Assembly (NCBI GenBank): GCA_028023455.1
Contig: JAQFVV010000003.1
Coordinates: 952,001-1,016,000 of the forward strand
DNA: 64,000 bases
DNA from: Epiperipatus broadwayi
Lineage: Eukaryota; Onychophora; Udeonychophora; Euonychophora; Peripatidae
Direction of reading: 5' to 3'
The position numbers were made by a program, and so were the translations under genes. The notes under the pieces are model-generated. The model had not been told where the DNA came from and searched no databases. It saw only the letters and a program-made list of their open reading frames with translations. Every line of letters begins with the position of its first letter. The stretch's first letter is position 1. Shown here piece after piece: positions 21,801 through 34,800 of this stretch.

Positions 21801-24800
21801 CATTGTATTGAAAGTTCGGCTCAGCAAAGTAAAAAGTATTGTTTTATACCAAAAATTTATTTATGTAATAGCTAATAATTGTCTACATATTTTTGTAGAA
21901 TATATTTTATTATATATTATCCATGATATATACATATATTGTTGTTTATTCTTACATATATTGATGTAGAATTATCATAGTTTTGCTATAATTACATAAT
22001 ACATTGATAATTTAAAGTGTAGTAAATTAAATTTCAGTAAAATAATTCAACTCCCATAACAATATAAATGAAATTGTTTTAATGTTAAATATAAAGTAGA
22101 AACTAATAAAAATTGTAAATTGATTATAGCTTGTTTATTTTAATTTATTTTTTTGTTAAATTTTAAAAGTAGAATATTTAAACCACACACTAGCATTTAA
22201 AATACTATTTTATTCTTGACAAAAAAAAAGTATATAAAAATTAAATATTGTTTTTTTTATGAGAAGAAACTTATTTTTAAAACTTACTTTTTTAAAAATA
22301 AAACTTATTAGAATTTTCTTTAAAGCTAAGTCCTCCGAAAGTTATCTTCTTTCTGGGCTTTGTTTTATATATATATAATTAATAGTCCAAATTAATGTAT
22401 TTACTAAATTTATAATTGACAAATCATAGCTTCTTTTAAGGAAGTTTATTTTAATGCTGTAGAAGGTTTTATTATACTATAAAAAATCAAGTAAATCTCA
22501 TGGAAATCTTCAAAAATGTCATAAGTAAAATATTAATTTGTCAAAATCATATGCTATTACACTTCATAAAAGTATATAAAAGCTGATATGTCTATGTCCA
22601 ATTGACAAAGTAAAAGAAACATGGAATTTGAAACTTTTTGTAAGGTCTTTAAAATGAAGTTAAAAACAAAATAATATTAATGTAATCAGACATTTTGAAT
22701 TTTATTTTACCCCTTATTTATAGACAGATAATGAAAGGGATATAAATATGAAACCAAATAGAAGTCATTCTCTGTCATTTTAAATAGTTGGGTTATGATT
22801 GTTTTCACATTATTCAATTAATCTAATCTGGTGACTTATTTGCTACTTAGGCCTGTAATGTTAGTACTTGTAGAGTGATTTATCAATTTTTCATGTGCTT
22901 GTAAGTGAAACTGTCATTTTTTCAGAATTGTTTACATTTATTTCAAACTATGTTAATTTATTAAATAATTATTACCTATATATTTTAATAACCAGTTTTG
23001 TAAATTAACTAAAGTCAACTTTTATCTTGTGAATTTAAAATGACAAAATAAAAGATTAGTTAAGAGCTAATTATCTATAAAATTTCTGAATATATAGAAT
23101 ATTTGTACCTTCTAAATATCTTTGATTATGTAAATGCTTAGATTTATATTGTTTGATCACTTTAAGTTTGTAAGATACATTTAAATTTCAGTAGCTATCT
23201 TATTTATTTATTATAGAAGTTTTTATTAGTTTGGCATATGTAATTGGCTCTCTGAATAACATATGATAATTTATATATATAGTAAAAAAAAAAAATCACT
23301 AGTTTTTAAGGCAATTTTTAAATTTCTTGTATTTAATTATGATTTACATTATATTATTAAACGAACCATAAATTCATTTAATTAAACTACTGATATAATG
23401 AAGATGAAAAAATGTTTAATTTAAATGGGGAGGGGAAATGGTGACAAAGAAACGTTTTGACATTTAAAAGTTTTAAAAATGGATTTCATCAGAATATCTA
23501 TCAACATAACCAATCATTGTATTATCCAGTGGAAAAAAAGAAAATTATTACAAATCTCTTTTTCGTTTAATGCATTAAAAATAAAATGTTCTTATCACAT
23601 TTGTATAACAGAGAATAAAAATCATTATGTTACGTTACAACTTTTAAATTTCAAATATCAAGACATTATACATATAAGTAAAAAAATGATATTTTGCCAT
23701 TATTATTTAGAGAATAAAGTTCGTAGAATAAATTATTTGAACAAATTACTGCAAATAAACTGACTTTAAAAACAAATAATTTATTTGTTTGTGGCTTGTC
23801 CAGCCTAATCGTTTGAAGTGTGTTGCTCACAAGTTCACATAAAGATTCACATGATATCATAGCATATGGAAGGACAGAACTGAACTATAATCTATAAAGT
23901 TAGAGTGAAGGTTGATGACAGCATATGGGCAGAATTTCTCAGATTAGATCATTACCCTGAAATTCAATATTCAAAAATCTAAAGACCAACATAAGATTCT
24001 CATGTGAGGACTGTCCCTGGACAGATTAGCAACACCAAAAGAAAAGAAATAAAGAATACCACTCAAAAAGTTGTGTTAAATACTAACCTTAGTGCTAATA
24101 CTAACAGTTGAATGTATCTGGAGAGTTTAAATGAAGTTTAAAATTTTTATAAGGACATTCAGTTTTTAATATTAGGTGACAAAATAGTCCAACAAATAAT
24201 TAATAATATAATTTACAGACTTTAAACACTATAGAATGGCATTTTGTTGCTGCTCTGAATCATATAGGTCCACTTCTAGTAATTAAGTTATCATGCTTCA
24301 TTAATTCTGAACCTGGGGTATATTTTTATCTTTGTTAAAATGTAGATAAATTAAAAAAATCTATAATAAAAAATACAACAAATATGTCATGAGTCTTATT
24401 TACATATGTCCAGTTTGTTTATATCTTCATTTTATTTCCTATACTTCTTCCTTGAATAGTTTTTATCTAATCTTTTCAAAACTTTTATATAATTAATTTT
24501 GAGTATATAAAGTAATATGAATAATGAAAACAGGATTGAAAATATTCACTATTTAAAAAAGCATGAAATATTGAAAATTATATTTTATAAAAAATTATAG
24601 TAATCCTTCTGGAAATACATTCAGAGATGTTACATCTATAATGCCATGACAATATTTAGATTAATATATACAGTATTTGAAATACAAGCATAATTTATAT
24701 ACTCGGAGTTTAAATATAATTATAGGAGATTTGAACACAGATTTTCAAGCTCCCTTCAGCTACCCACTCTATCTCATCCAACCAATACATCCTGAATCAT

Positions 24801-25210
24801 AAAATGAGTAATGTCATGATGACATCAAATTGAAAGGAAATAATCCTTGCAAGTATATACAACCAAACCTTTTTTTCTTTATCAATGCATTTTTTTTGTA
24901 ATACTTCAACATTTTCAGTTATTGTCCAGATTTTTTCTGACAACAGCTATTCTGATCCATATACAGTTGTATATTTTTAGTTTTTCTTTCTTTTTTTTTT
25001 GGTTTAATTTGTTTATAAAAAAAGTATGTTTACTAGCATTTTTGTTGAAAATCCCAGCATACTCTGTAATCATGTCCTACATTTTCAAAGGGAATTTTTT
25101 TTAGGAGAGATCTCCATTTTCTGTGGTAATATTACATGTGAAAAGTTTTGTTTCAAGGTGACAATTCCTATTATATATTACATGTTAAGTATCATATGAG
25201 TATACTTAAT
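18894..25210. other. No gene recognised
   Basis: More than 6 kb of AT-rich DNA with no convincing gene. ORFs such as 23479-23763 have no recognisable domain. A minus-strand tRNA-like box A/box B pair lies at about 24722-24785 and a box A-like word (ggggtagtggtaga) at about 20380; both are weak SINE candidates. Confidence 0.45.
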
Positions 25211-25850
25211 GTGTTTTTATAAATATTATTTAAAAACCAAAATCATTTGCTGTTTGTTTAGTGCCAATTGTTTAGTAACAATTTTTTTGTGTAATGACAT
25301 CATTTCATTAAGATCACAAATCACTTTTTTTTGATTGGGACTGTCATTCTGAAAAGTTGTTAGTATGAAAGTAGTACATATAGTTAATGACTTTTTATAA
25401 ATATTATTTAAAAACCAAAATCATTTACTGTTTGTTTAGTGCATAATTAAACTAACAATTTTTTTGTATAGTGCTGTCATTTCATTAAGATCGCAAATCA
25501 CATTTCTTTTTTTTTTATTATTTCAGATGTCATTTGTAAAACTTGTTGGTGTCCAAGTTGTACATATTTTAATGTTTTGTTATTTAAAACTCAAAATCAT
25601 TTACTGTTTGTTTAGTACATATTTAAACTAACAATTTTTTTGTGTAATGCTGTCATTTCACTGAGATCGCAAATCACTTTTTTTTTTATTTCAAATGTTC
25701 TTAAAAGTTATTAGTATCCAAGTCATACATATATGAATGTCTTGTTATTTAAAAAACCAAAATCACTTACTGTTTAGTGCATATTTACATTACCAATATT
25801 TTTGTGTAATGTTGTTATTTCATTAAGATCACAAATCACATAAATGTCTT
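25211..25850. repeat. Four-unit ~175-bp satellite array
   Basis: Four diverged head-to-tail units are visible, each with an 'aaaaccaaaatcattt' block, a 'ctgtttgtttagt' block, 'aacaatttttttgtgtaatg' and 'catttcattaagatc-caaatcac'. The blocks start near 25235, 25412, 25586 and 25755, so the spacing is about 168-178 bp. No coding potential. The unit length is close to a nucleosome repeat, common in satellites, but the array is very short. Confidence 0.85.
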
Positions 25851-25944
25851 ATTCAAAATCATACATTTCTTATTGAACATAATAAATATGTTTATTGTGT
25901 TTTATTATATTTTTACTTTTAGTTATTTTTAATCCTGCAAGAAG

Positions 25945-26180
25945 AGTATGTATTAGATCTACTGTGCTCTTTTCACATTTATATCACCTCCCCCCCCCTG
26001 GATAACTTTGTAAAAATCTTGTCAGAATATCATGTATGAGATCTGTGTACATGTTTTTTGCCAAAAAAGTTGTGTACAAGATCTGTGTACACATTATTTT
26101 GATCAAATCCCAAGATTACAAAGTTATCAGAGGATTGATATTAATGTGAACAGAAGCAGTAGATCTAATACATGTTTAGT
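25945..26180. mobile_element. Foldback element, ~235 bp
   Basis: The left arm from about 25948 (gtattagatctactg ... ggataactttgta) is repeated inverted up to about 26178 (tacaaagttatc ... cagtagatctaatac). The middle contains the word agatctgtgtaca twice in direct orientation. No ORF. The arms are imperfect. It lies directly upstream of the Penelope-like remains and could be an independent MITE or part of that element's terminal structure. Confidence 0.6.
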
Positions 26181-26224
26181 GTTGCAGCTCTAATACCAAA
26201 GTACCTAATAAATTTATGTCTCAA

Positions 26225-27840
26225 ATGAATAATCTTAAGTTTAAAAAAGTTGATAAAATAAATATAGAAAATTTGCATATTCAATTTATTAATATTTTTT
26301 AAAAAGTGAAAAATAAGGCAATTGACAATAGTACATACTCTAAGCTTTATTCATCAGCTGCAATATGTCCTAAGATCTTTTCAAATATAAAACTGCATAA
26401 AAAGAATGAACCATTATATTTAATGGTAGATTTTGGAAAGCCATTTTATTATGAAACATATCTATTAGTGAAGAAAATACTACAAGAAATCCTTGGGTTT
26501 AGAAAATATACAATTTGTTTCATTATTTAATTTTATCAGTAGAATTTGTGATGTTATTATTGATCATAATGATATTATAAATACTTTAGACATGAATGAA
26601 ATGCATGGATCAATTAATCGAATAACATCTATTAAAATTATTTCTAATGCATTAAATTTAAAAAATGTTAATGTGAAAATAATAAAATGTATATGTGAGA
26701 CATTAAATTTTATTAATAAAAACATTTATGCAGTTTTTAATAATATCTATAGAATGGGTAATGATTGGCCAATGGGTCTATCTACAGTCATTTAAATATG
26801 CAATTTTGTAATTTCAATATATGAAGAAATTATTTTGAAAAGGGAGATTTATCAAATGGATATTATTGTATATTATAGATATGTGGTTGGTGTATTTATA
26901 TGTGGTAAGACAGATATTCAAGAATTGTTTAAGGAATTAAATAGTTTAGATGGTTTAAAATAGATCAAAATGGATGAAAAGTCAATGTGTGTCCAGTTTT
27001 TTGATCATAAAATAACTAGAAAAAGATCTTAACTAAATTACTGTATGTTGATTAAACCAATAGAAAAAATAGGGTACATTTTATATAAGTCAGTTTGAAG
27101 TTTTTGTTTAGAAACAACAATCTTTGTAAGTGTACATTGGATAATGGCAAAAATATTAAAATTTATATGAATAAATTATTAAATATTGAAAATAATTATC
27201 ATTTTGTATATAATACTATTAAAAATTTTAATAGGAAATATAAAAATAAAAATATTCAAAATAAGATAGCTTCTACTACTAATAAAAAGTTATGGATGTC
27301 AATACCATATATTTCAAATGAACAATGTATAAAGGTATATGTGATGTTGCATTTTATGCACCTCCTGGATTAAATAATAATAATAATAATAATTTAAAAG
27401 CTAAAACCTCATACTTAAATCAAAATTGCATCATATATAAATGAAGATGTAAATGTGGCAATGGATATATCAGGGAATCAACATGTACATTAGAGTAAAG
27501 AACTAAAGAGCATTTGCAGTTATTAAAAAAAGTTCCAAAAAAAACTAAACTAAATTGTAATGGAAATGATAATGTTTCAACATTAGTTTCTTGTGATCAT
27601 AATAGATTATGTATATATTGTTTTAATTTGGATTATAATAATGTGAAAATATTACAAATTGAAAAAAACAATGATAAAAAGAAAATAAAGAAAGCTATGT
27701 TAATATATAAATGTAAGCATGACTTAATAAACAGACAGGCAGCAAATGTAAAAATCAATATATTGTGAAAAGGTTAGACTGTGAAAGTGTTAATTGCCAA
27801 AGAGTACGAAGCTAGTTGAAAGTACTCCTAGTTGGATAAA
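26225..27840 (+). pseudogene. Decayed Penelope-like element
   Basis: The pieces appear in the order of a Penelope-like protein. An N-terminal reverse-transcriptase region reads CPKIFSNIKLHKKNEPL (cf. the family's PKIYGLPKIHK) at about 26366-26416. Then NFISRI and a DMNEMHGSIN region stand where motif A would lie, followed by a GNDWPMGLSTVI block in place of the usual GTxMGSPLSP (about 26755-26793) and a weak YRYVVGVFICG in place of RYVDD. The C-terminal part keeps CKCGNGYI and, at about 27600-27768, the end of the GIY-YIG endonuclease domain (NVKILQIEKN, INRQAANVKIN). Stops and frame changes occur throughout and key Asp residues are missing, so it is dead. The 3' sequence is shared with 35780-36039. 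Confidence 0.72.
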
Positions 27841-28774
27841 AGTTTTTAAAGTTGTACTTTAAATATATATTTATGGTATTATATTTATTAATATTTAATT
27901 ACAAGATTATGTATATAACTTCGAAGAAATACAGATATTGAATAAGAATATCTTATATATATATATATATTTGAGTCTTATTTTTAATTTTTCTTTTTGA
28001 GTTGTGCCACTGTAATTAGTTTTCTTCACTACCATTTTTACAATCAACAAATATAATTTTGTATTCATTATTTAAAATATGAACTTTTATTTTATTTTAT
28101 TAATTCAGTTACTTACACTATTTTTAACTTAAATATAGTGGATTTTATTTTAATATCAAGCTTATATTTTTATCTGTGTATTTTATTGTTGTTGTTCTTT
28201 AATTTTAGTTTATTTATTTTTATTAATCATAATATTTGTACAAATTTTATGTATTGATCTCTCCTTATTATTATTAATTTTATTTATTCATTGATTTATT
28301 TTATTAATGCTTGTAAGTTTATTTATTATAAAAATAGAATAATCATTTATAACTATTACTTGTTCAATTTTATTTTGATATATCCTATCACTTGAATAAA
28401 TTTTAATTCTCTAAGAATTCTTTAATTGTGTTTTATCTATATGTGAACTTCAATTTGTTAAAGTTTGTAGTACAGATCTTTTTTATAAATATCAATATTT
28501 ATTACTATATTTTCTACGATGATATTTATGGTAGAAAATATGTATGATTTACAATGACTCATACTTATCATTCATGTGAAGCCAGTTTTCAATTAAATTA
28601 TAATGGTCTTTTAAGAATTCGGAATTAAAATACAGACAAAAAAATTAAAACACATAATTATAAATTTGTTCAAGTAATAGGATATGAAAAAATGAAATTA
28701 AAATAATTACAAAAGAGATACATGTTGATGATTATCCTATTGATATAATAAATAGGCTTACAAATACTGATTAA
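27841..28774. other. No gene recognised
   Basis: AT-rich, with a (TA)n run near 27955. Just before the microsatellite, about 28690-28774 gives a short open stretch in one frame ending in TAA (EIHVDDYPIDIINRL), which might be the tail of some protein or element; I do not recognise it. Confidence 0.4.
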
Positions 28775-28824
<50 letters not shown>

Positions 28825-28847
28825 CAACAACAACAACAACAACAACT
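28775..28847. repeat. (TAA)n(CAA)n microsatellite
   Basis: Trinucleotide array changing from AAT/TAA to CAA units. It abuts the 5' truncation point of the LINE copy that follows. Confidence 0.9.
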
Positions 28848-29750
28848 ATGCAAGGATACCTAAAGACACTACTTGCATTATTACTATCTATAAAAAATTT
28901 GAATTTTAAACCACCTCAAAATAAATTTAAGTACTGGGAAATTTATTTGCTTTTGCATCCTTTAAAAAATGAGGTTAAAACAGTATTCAATATCACCAAC
29001 AAACAACTATGCCATAAATTCAAATTCTGGTCACTTGAACCAAAATATTTTGATTTTCTACTAAAAATTAATCTTGACTCACTACCCACACAACATTTTT
29101 TCAAGTATAAAAGAAACTGCCAAAATGTAGACAATTTATGTAACCTCTGTCACAGAGATCCAAAAACACAGGATCACCTTTTTTTCTCATGTCAAGGACT
29201 AAATAACATCCATTTAATAATAAACACAATATTCATAAATAAAAAAATAAATATGAATTGCCTATTTGACTCATTCAAAAAAGGGTTTTTTTGTTGAAAT
29301 AAGGATTAGTATATTCATCCTCTATGCCTTATGGTGTACAAGGTGTAAATTCATATACACTAATAACCCAAGAAGACACCCTAACACATTCAAAAATAAA
29401 TTGGATAGTATACATGAAAGACATAAAAGAATAACAAATCACACAACATTTATTGAAACCTGGTCTCTATTGCAATGATCTTCAAGCTTATAAAAAACTT
29501 TTAAAAATCATAAAAATTAAGAAATGACAAATGAAAAGTATATAACTTGTCATCATTCGAAAAAACATTATATGATAGTGAACATTTAAACTTTGATCAG
29601 GTTTAAAACAATCAACTGTATTTGTGTGAACTTTTGAACTTCTGCCAATTTTATAAACAATTGTCTGTATTTATGATAATCAACAATAATGTGTAAAAAA
29701 AATAATTGTGTAACCATTTTTTAAATTATTGAATAAAGTTCTTTGAAAGA
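28848..29750 (+). mobile_element. 5'-truncated LINE copy (3' end only)
   Basis: The translation matches the C-terminal end of the LINE at 45327-50897: the FKYWEIY, KFKFWSLEPKYFDFL, LPTQHFFKYKR and CNLCHRDPKTQDHLFFSC (CX2CX8HX4C zinc-binding type) blocks appear in the same order as in the longer copy. Reading runs 28848-29297, shifts frame at about 29275 and continues to the stop at 29478. The 3' untranslated part ends with aataaagttctttgaaa, the same tail as the long copy, followed by GAT/AAT repeats. The endonuclease and reverse-transcriptase domains are absent, so it is a dead-on-arrival insertion of the usual LINE type. Confidence 0.82.
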
Positions 29751-29789
29751 TGATGATGATGATGATAATAATAATAATAATAATAATAG
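29751..29789. repeat. (GAT)n(AAT)n tail microsatellite
   Basis: Trinucleotide run directly at the 3' end of the truncated LINE copy. It is either the element's own tail or the target array. Confidence 0.85.
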
Positions 29790-30402
29790 GAGTTTAATAA
29801 AACAATTTGTGAAAGTTTATAGTTATTAGATATAATTATAATATTATAAATAAACATTTTGAATACTTAGACCAGAAAAGCTAAATTTCTATTCAACAGT
29901 TTTACTAGTTGATTATGCTAATAATTATATTAAAATTAGAAAAATAATAATGTACATAGACATAAAATATAAGTTTAATATTAAAATAAAGTTAATCTAC
30001 AAAAATAAAATTAATACAGATGCAATATCTTGTAGTTTATGTGCAATTTGGTAATCATTTTTGTAATTTTATTTTTAATAAATATTTTTTATTCTCAATT
30101 AAAATTTACATTTTTCATAATATTTTCTAAAATTATAGCTTCAAAAATAAAAAAACTACAAATAAATAAAAATAGTAATCAAGTGAAATAAGAGTGTATT
30201 TTAGTCATCAGATTAAAAAATAATGCACCAAATTTTATTCCTAACACATATCAGTAAACAATATATGCACATGATGAATCTAATCCTTGAAAGTTAAAAA
30301 TTCAACTTATAATTACAAAAAATGGCAAAAAATAACAGCTATAACTTTTTAGTATTTCTTTATATATATATATTATTAAATATTCATTTATTTTCTAATA
30401 AA
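29790..30402. other. No gene recognised
   Basis: AT-rich with no feature identified. Confidence 0.5.
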
Positions 30403-30699
30403 AAATAAAATAACAATTTGTGTCAATTGTTAATACAGAGTTTCTTTAATATAAATAAAATAATAGCAAATAATATTTCCAAGTGCTTTCAACTCTTACG
30501 AGTCCTTATCAAGGCAGTGTAAAAAATTCTATTTTCTCCTACGCGATGAACTTAACATTTCATTGTATTGGCCAAAAACAACTAATTGGAAAGCTGGTTA
30601 ATTTCAAATTCATAGCATAAGATGAATTTTGTATAAGATATGATTCTTTAATCTTGCATTTTTTATCATGTGTTTCATGCATTAATATTATGAAATCCT

Positions 30700-31144
30700 T
30701 TGGACTACATATATGGCCTGTATTATTTTGGTGAACATAAAAAGCTTAATAAACTGTATCATCTTCTTTTGCTCTATTATATGTATATTTATGTTGTTGA
30801 AGGCAATATTTAATATTTGTTTTGGTTTCTCCAATATATATTACACTACAATTTATTTGTGGGCATCTAATAGAGTATACAACACTGCTTTTATCTTCCT
30901 TATTTATTATTTTCTTAGAATTATTTATTAATCTATTAAGATTAGGTGGAGTTCTCCATGCTAATCGGAAATCTTGACTTAAAACTTTTATTATATTGTT
31001 ATTAATATTGGGAATAAAAGCTAATGACATCCATGGTTTATTATTCATATTTATATGGTCATTATTATGACATTGTTTATAATGCTTCAATACAACAGAT
31101 AATAGCATTTGTTTATTATAACCCACTTGTATTAAATCTTGCAT
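30700..31144 (-). pseudogene. Penelope-like GIY-YIG endonuclease end
   Basis: The 132-residue minus-strand ORF (30746-31144) ends in a GIY-YIG nuclease start: CPQINCSVIYIGETKTNIKY, where VIYIGET is the GIY-YIG signature and the spaced Cys residues precede it. Upstream are AFIPNINNNIIKVL and FRLAWRTPPNL, which match the linker between reverse transcriptase and GIY-YIG in this family. After 30746 the reading continues in altered frame for a few residues and is lost, so the catalytic C-terminal half is missing. In intact elements this nuclease helps cut the target site. Confidence 0.78.
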
Positions 31145-31207
31145 TTAGCATTTTATATTATCTTTCATAAACATTTCACCTAGGAGAAAATAGAATTTTT
31201 TACACTG

Positions 31208-31243
31208 CCTTGATAAGGACTCATAAGAGTTGAAAGCACTTGG
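31208..31243 (+). ncRNA. Degenerate hammerhead-like motif
   Basis: The order is TTGATAA (for CTGATGA), a stem-loop GACTC-ATAA-GAGTT (stem II), GAAA, then G-CA-C followed by TT, a minimal stem III plus a UH-type site. Two substitutions in the CTGATGA box should abolish activity, and stem I pairing is poor. The mirror copy on the minus strand at 30484-30517 has the loop GTAA and the same box changes. Its place in inverted terminal repeats of a Penelope-like fragment supports a ribozyme origin. Confidence 0.5.
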
Positions 31244-31320
31244 AAATATTATTCGTTATTATTTTATTTATATTAAAGAAACTCTGTATTAACAATTGAC
31301 ACAAATTGTTATTTTCTTTT

Positions 31321-31838
31321 ATATTTATATTATATACAGAAGGTTTTTTTTTTCATAAAAAACCACAAAAATGTTCAAATAAAAATTTAATGTGAAAATT
31401 ATATATATATCAAAAAACAAATATTAATAAATTTTATGGTCCCATAATTGTAATGATTACTTTTGAGTTTATTGTTGAACCTTCTCTTGATTTAAAAACC
31501 CATTTCCTTGACATTATATTATTTTTGCCTAAAAAATATTGACATTTACATATTTGAATTTGAATTAATATAAGTCAATATACATTTTAATTGGAGTTTT
31601 TGGTGTTAAATAAATGCAAAACTGTCAAACAAATACTATAAAATAGTTACAAATGAGCTACTTTAGGGTATTTGCAAATATTTGTAGCATTGCAAAAAAC
31701 AAATGAAGCAATTAAGTAATTAAATTTGAAATACTAAATAAGACATCTAAAAATATATATGTTCCATTTTAAAACGTATAACGATAAAATTAATTACATT
31801 AGTATAACTAAAAATAAATTAATGATAATTCTCAAACA

Positions 31839-31876
<38 letters not shown>

Positions 31877-34800
31877 GGTAAGAAATTTGGTATACATTTA
31901 CTAAACAATATTTTATATTAACAAATTTAAATCTATTCTTAATAGAAATTGTTTTTGGTTTGAAATTTTATTATAACAAATTTAATTGTTTTGTTCTTAA
32001 ATTATATTTTTCTTATGAAGCTAGTATTTAATTAGAATAAATTTGTACAAATTAGGAAATAATTGCAGGAAATTCTTTTCAAATTAATTAAATATTAAGT
32101 GACTTGATAGTTGTTTTAATTTTTTTTTTGGTCAATTTTTTGAAATTATATTTTAAAACGGTAGGTTTTTGCAATTGTAATAATTTTTATTGTATATTTA
32201 AAATTTAATAAAAAGACAAATAGAGAAAATTATATTATTGGAAAAATTATCAGTTATATATTTATTAAACTATTTTTTATTATACATATATGTTTTTTTT
32301 TTTTATTTATACATTTTCGTTTTTATTTTATATCTCAGAGTAATTTTAGAAGTAAGTCTTGACAAAGATTATAAAAAATAATTGAAACTTGATGGAATAT
32401 TTTTATATTTTTATGCATGTAAAATATAATTCAATAAATATATATATATATAAATAATAATGAAATTCATATATTTGAAACTGAACTTTTTTTTAAAAAA
32501 AAAAAAAAAAGAGGAAACATTTTTGAAATATATTTTTTCAATATAAGGCTTTAAACTATTTGAATGATTGTCTGAATATTCGTACATACATATAGATTAA
32601 AAAATATATGATAATTAACACAATTTGTAAAGATTTGTTTCTTTGGTATAGAAATATAAATTAACATTTTCATCTAAAACTCAGTATAAAGAATGTACTT
32701 TTTGTTTGAATTTTTTTTAATAATCCCACTCCATGTTTCCATAATGCCCCTTGTTTTTTTTTCTGCACTTTGCATGATTTTCATGGTTATTACATGTAAA
32801 TGGATATTGTGTTTTTGATCAATAGATGGATTATTTAAAAAAATTGATATACATGTTCAAAAAAACATTTTTTCAACAGTATTATAGTAATTGTAAAAAT
32901 AACATCAAGTAAATCTTGCTTTATAAAAAGAATATATAATTTATATTGTCAAGCAAGTATATCATTCTGAATTTTGATAAGAGTATTTGAAATGCAATAT
33001 AAATCTGAGTCCAAACAGCTAATTTCATTTAGTATATAGGCTCTTGGGGAATTTCCCAGATTAATTGAGATAATTTTATCAGCTCTTTTATTGATTCTTT
33101 ATTAACTTGCTGCAAACTTTTTGATAAATGCCATTAACTCCAATGACTTATCATTTGGAAATGATCTCAAACCTACTCTCATTTTCCATTATGAAAGTTT
33201 TTTTAATAAAGAATATTTCATTAAAATGTCCTTCTGTATATTACTTTCCACCCTCTTTACCTCTTGTTATGTTTAATCTTTTCTATCTTGTATATAATTT
33301 ATTCAATGACATTTTTCGACAAAAATGTTTCAGCTGTGAAATAAAAAACTCAAGAATCCTCTACAAATAACTTTTGATTTCTCATGCTTGTCTTCATTTT
33401 TAATATTTTTACAAATATTATTACAATACTAGTTCTTGTCTTTCCTGAATACTTTTATGAAATATTTTAATCAATTCCCTTAAAAAATATTCATCTTTTT
33501 AACATTGGGGTTTCTTTACATTATTATTATATGTTCTGCTGTTTTGTTTTGATGGATTTTGTTCTTAAACTTCTTTTTAATTATTTTCATCTTTTTCAGT
33601 CAATAACAATTCATCTGATTCACCATCTGGTATTTAGGGACAGAAAAATTATAAAAAATATGTCAGAAAGAATTGCAGAGAATAAGAAGAAAAGAAAAAA
33701 AACTGAAAAACACTGACTGCTCATCTTGAAGAAAAAGAGCTATACATATATAAAAGAAAAATTACGATAGAGTCCTGGGAGAAAAAGGCTTAGTTGGAAT
33801 TCAGGATCTATTTTTCATAATGGCGATGAGAATGTTGAATGTGAGAAGTAGGAAAAATTAGTAATGATGTTTTAGGAGATGGAAAATGATGATGATGACT
33901 AGATAGGAAGAGAAGCGTTTTATTCTACTTGTGAGCTATATATAATACACATTTTATATTAAAGTAAATTTAAAAATTTCTTAAATAAATAGTCATTTTA
34001 AAATATAAATCATTTTTATTGCTTTTTTTTTTTTTTCTATTTTTAGCAAATCACTTTTAAAAAAAAAAAAATAGTTTTTTTTTCTTTTCAATGTTCCAAA
34101 AACAGAGAAATTTATCAAATTCTTTTATTATAATCTAACAAAATCAAACCTAATTAATAATATATGATTAATCCCAAACGGTTTTTTATTATTATTTGAT
34201 TTGTCATTAAACTTTCATTAAGGATTTAGTTATATTTAAAGGAGAATCTAAAATGTTTATCTATCGGCTCGATAAAGCCACTAAAGTAAACAACATTGCC
34301 CTTACCAAAAAGAAATCTTTAAAAAAATCATTGTAAATATTTAGTAATAATTACTTAAAATAGTTCAGTTTTGAAATTATCTTTTTGATCTTTAGAGAAT
34401 AGTTTCATTCGACTGCTTTTTCCAATCAGTGTGCTTTAAAAAAAATCTGTATTGATTAATAATTAATAAAAGAAATGTATTATTTTCAAAATGCTAAAAG
34501 TTATTTTTAGTTGTTTTTTTTCTTTTTAAAAATGTTATATATATATAAAACCAATCTAATATAAATGTTAATGCAGTCTTTAAATTTTTTATTACTATTA
34601 TATAAATCAATATTTATTATCATAAACCATCAGTAATAAAATGTCTGTTTTGGTAAACTTATGGTTTGCAACTATCGGTTGGCAAACTGCAGAAATTCTG
34701 GTTGTGTGATATGAAACTATCTCTCTTAGAAAAATAATGAAAAAGAAAGTATTCCTCAGTAAACATACCAAATGCTAATTGATATTTACTAAGAATAGTT

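Larger units (their letters stand above)
30403..31320 (-). mobile_element. Penelope-like fragment between inverted repeats
   Basis: A ~139-bp arm (30403-30541) is repeated inverted at 31181-31320 with few differences. The ~640 bp between them hold the minus-strand end of a Penelope-like protein. Each arm contains the same hammerhead-like stretch: on the minus strand of the left arm (30484-30517) and the plus strand of the right arm (31208-31243). Penelope-like elements often carry terminal 'pseudo-LTR' copies, sometimes inverted, that contain hammerhead ribozymes, so the arms are best read as such termini. The element is 5' truncated and lacks the reverse-transcriptase core. Confidence 0.72.

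Noticed and set aside
23479-23763. 94-residue ORF and overlapping minus-strand ORF
   Set aside because: No recognised domain or repeat context; both strands are open by chance in AT-rich DNA.
28690-28774. Last codons of a host gene (EIHVDDYPIDIINRL)
   Set aside because: Only about 27 residues, no exon structure or homologue visible.
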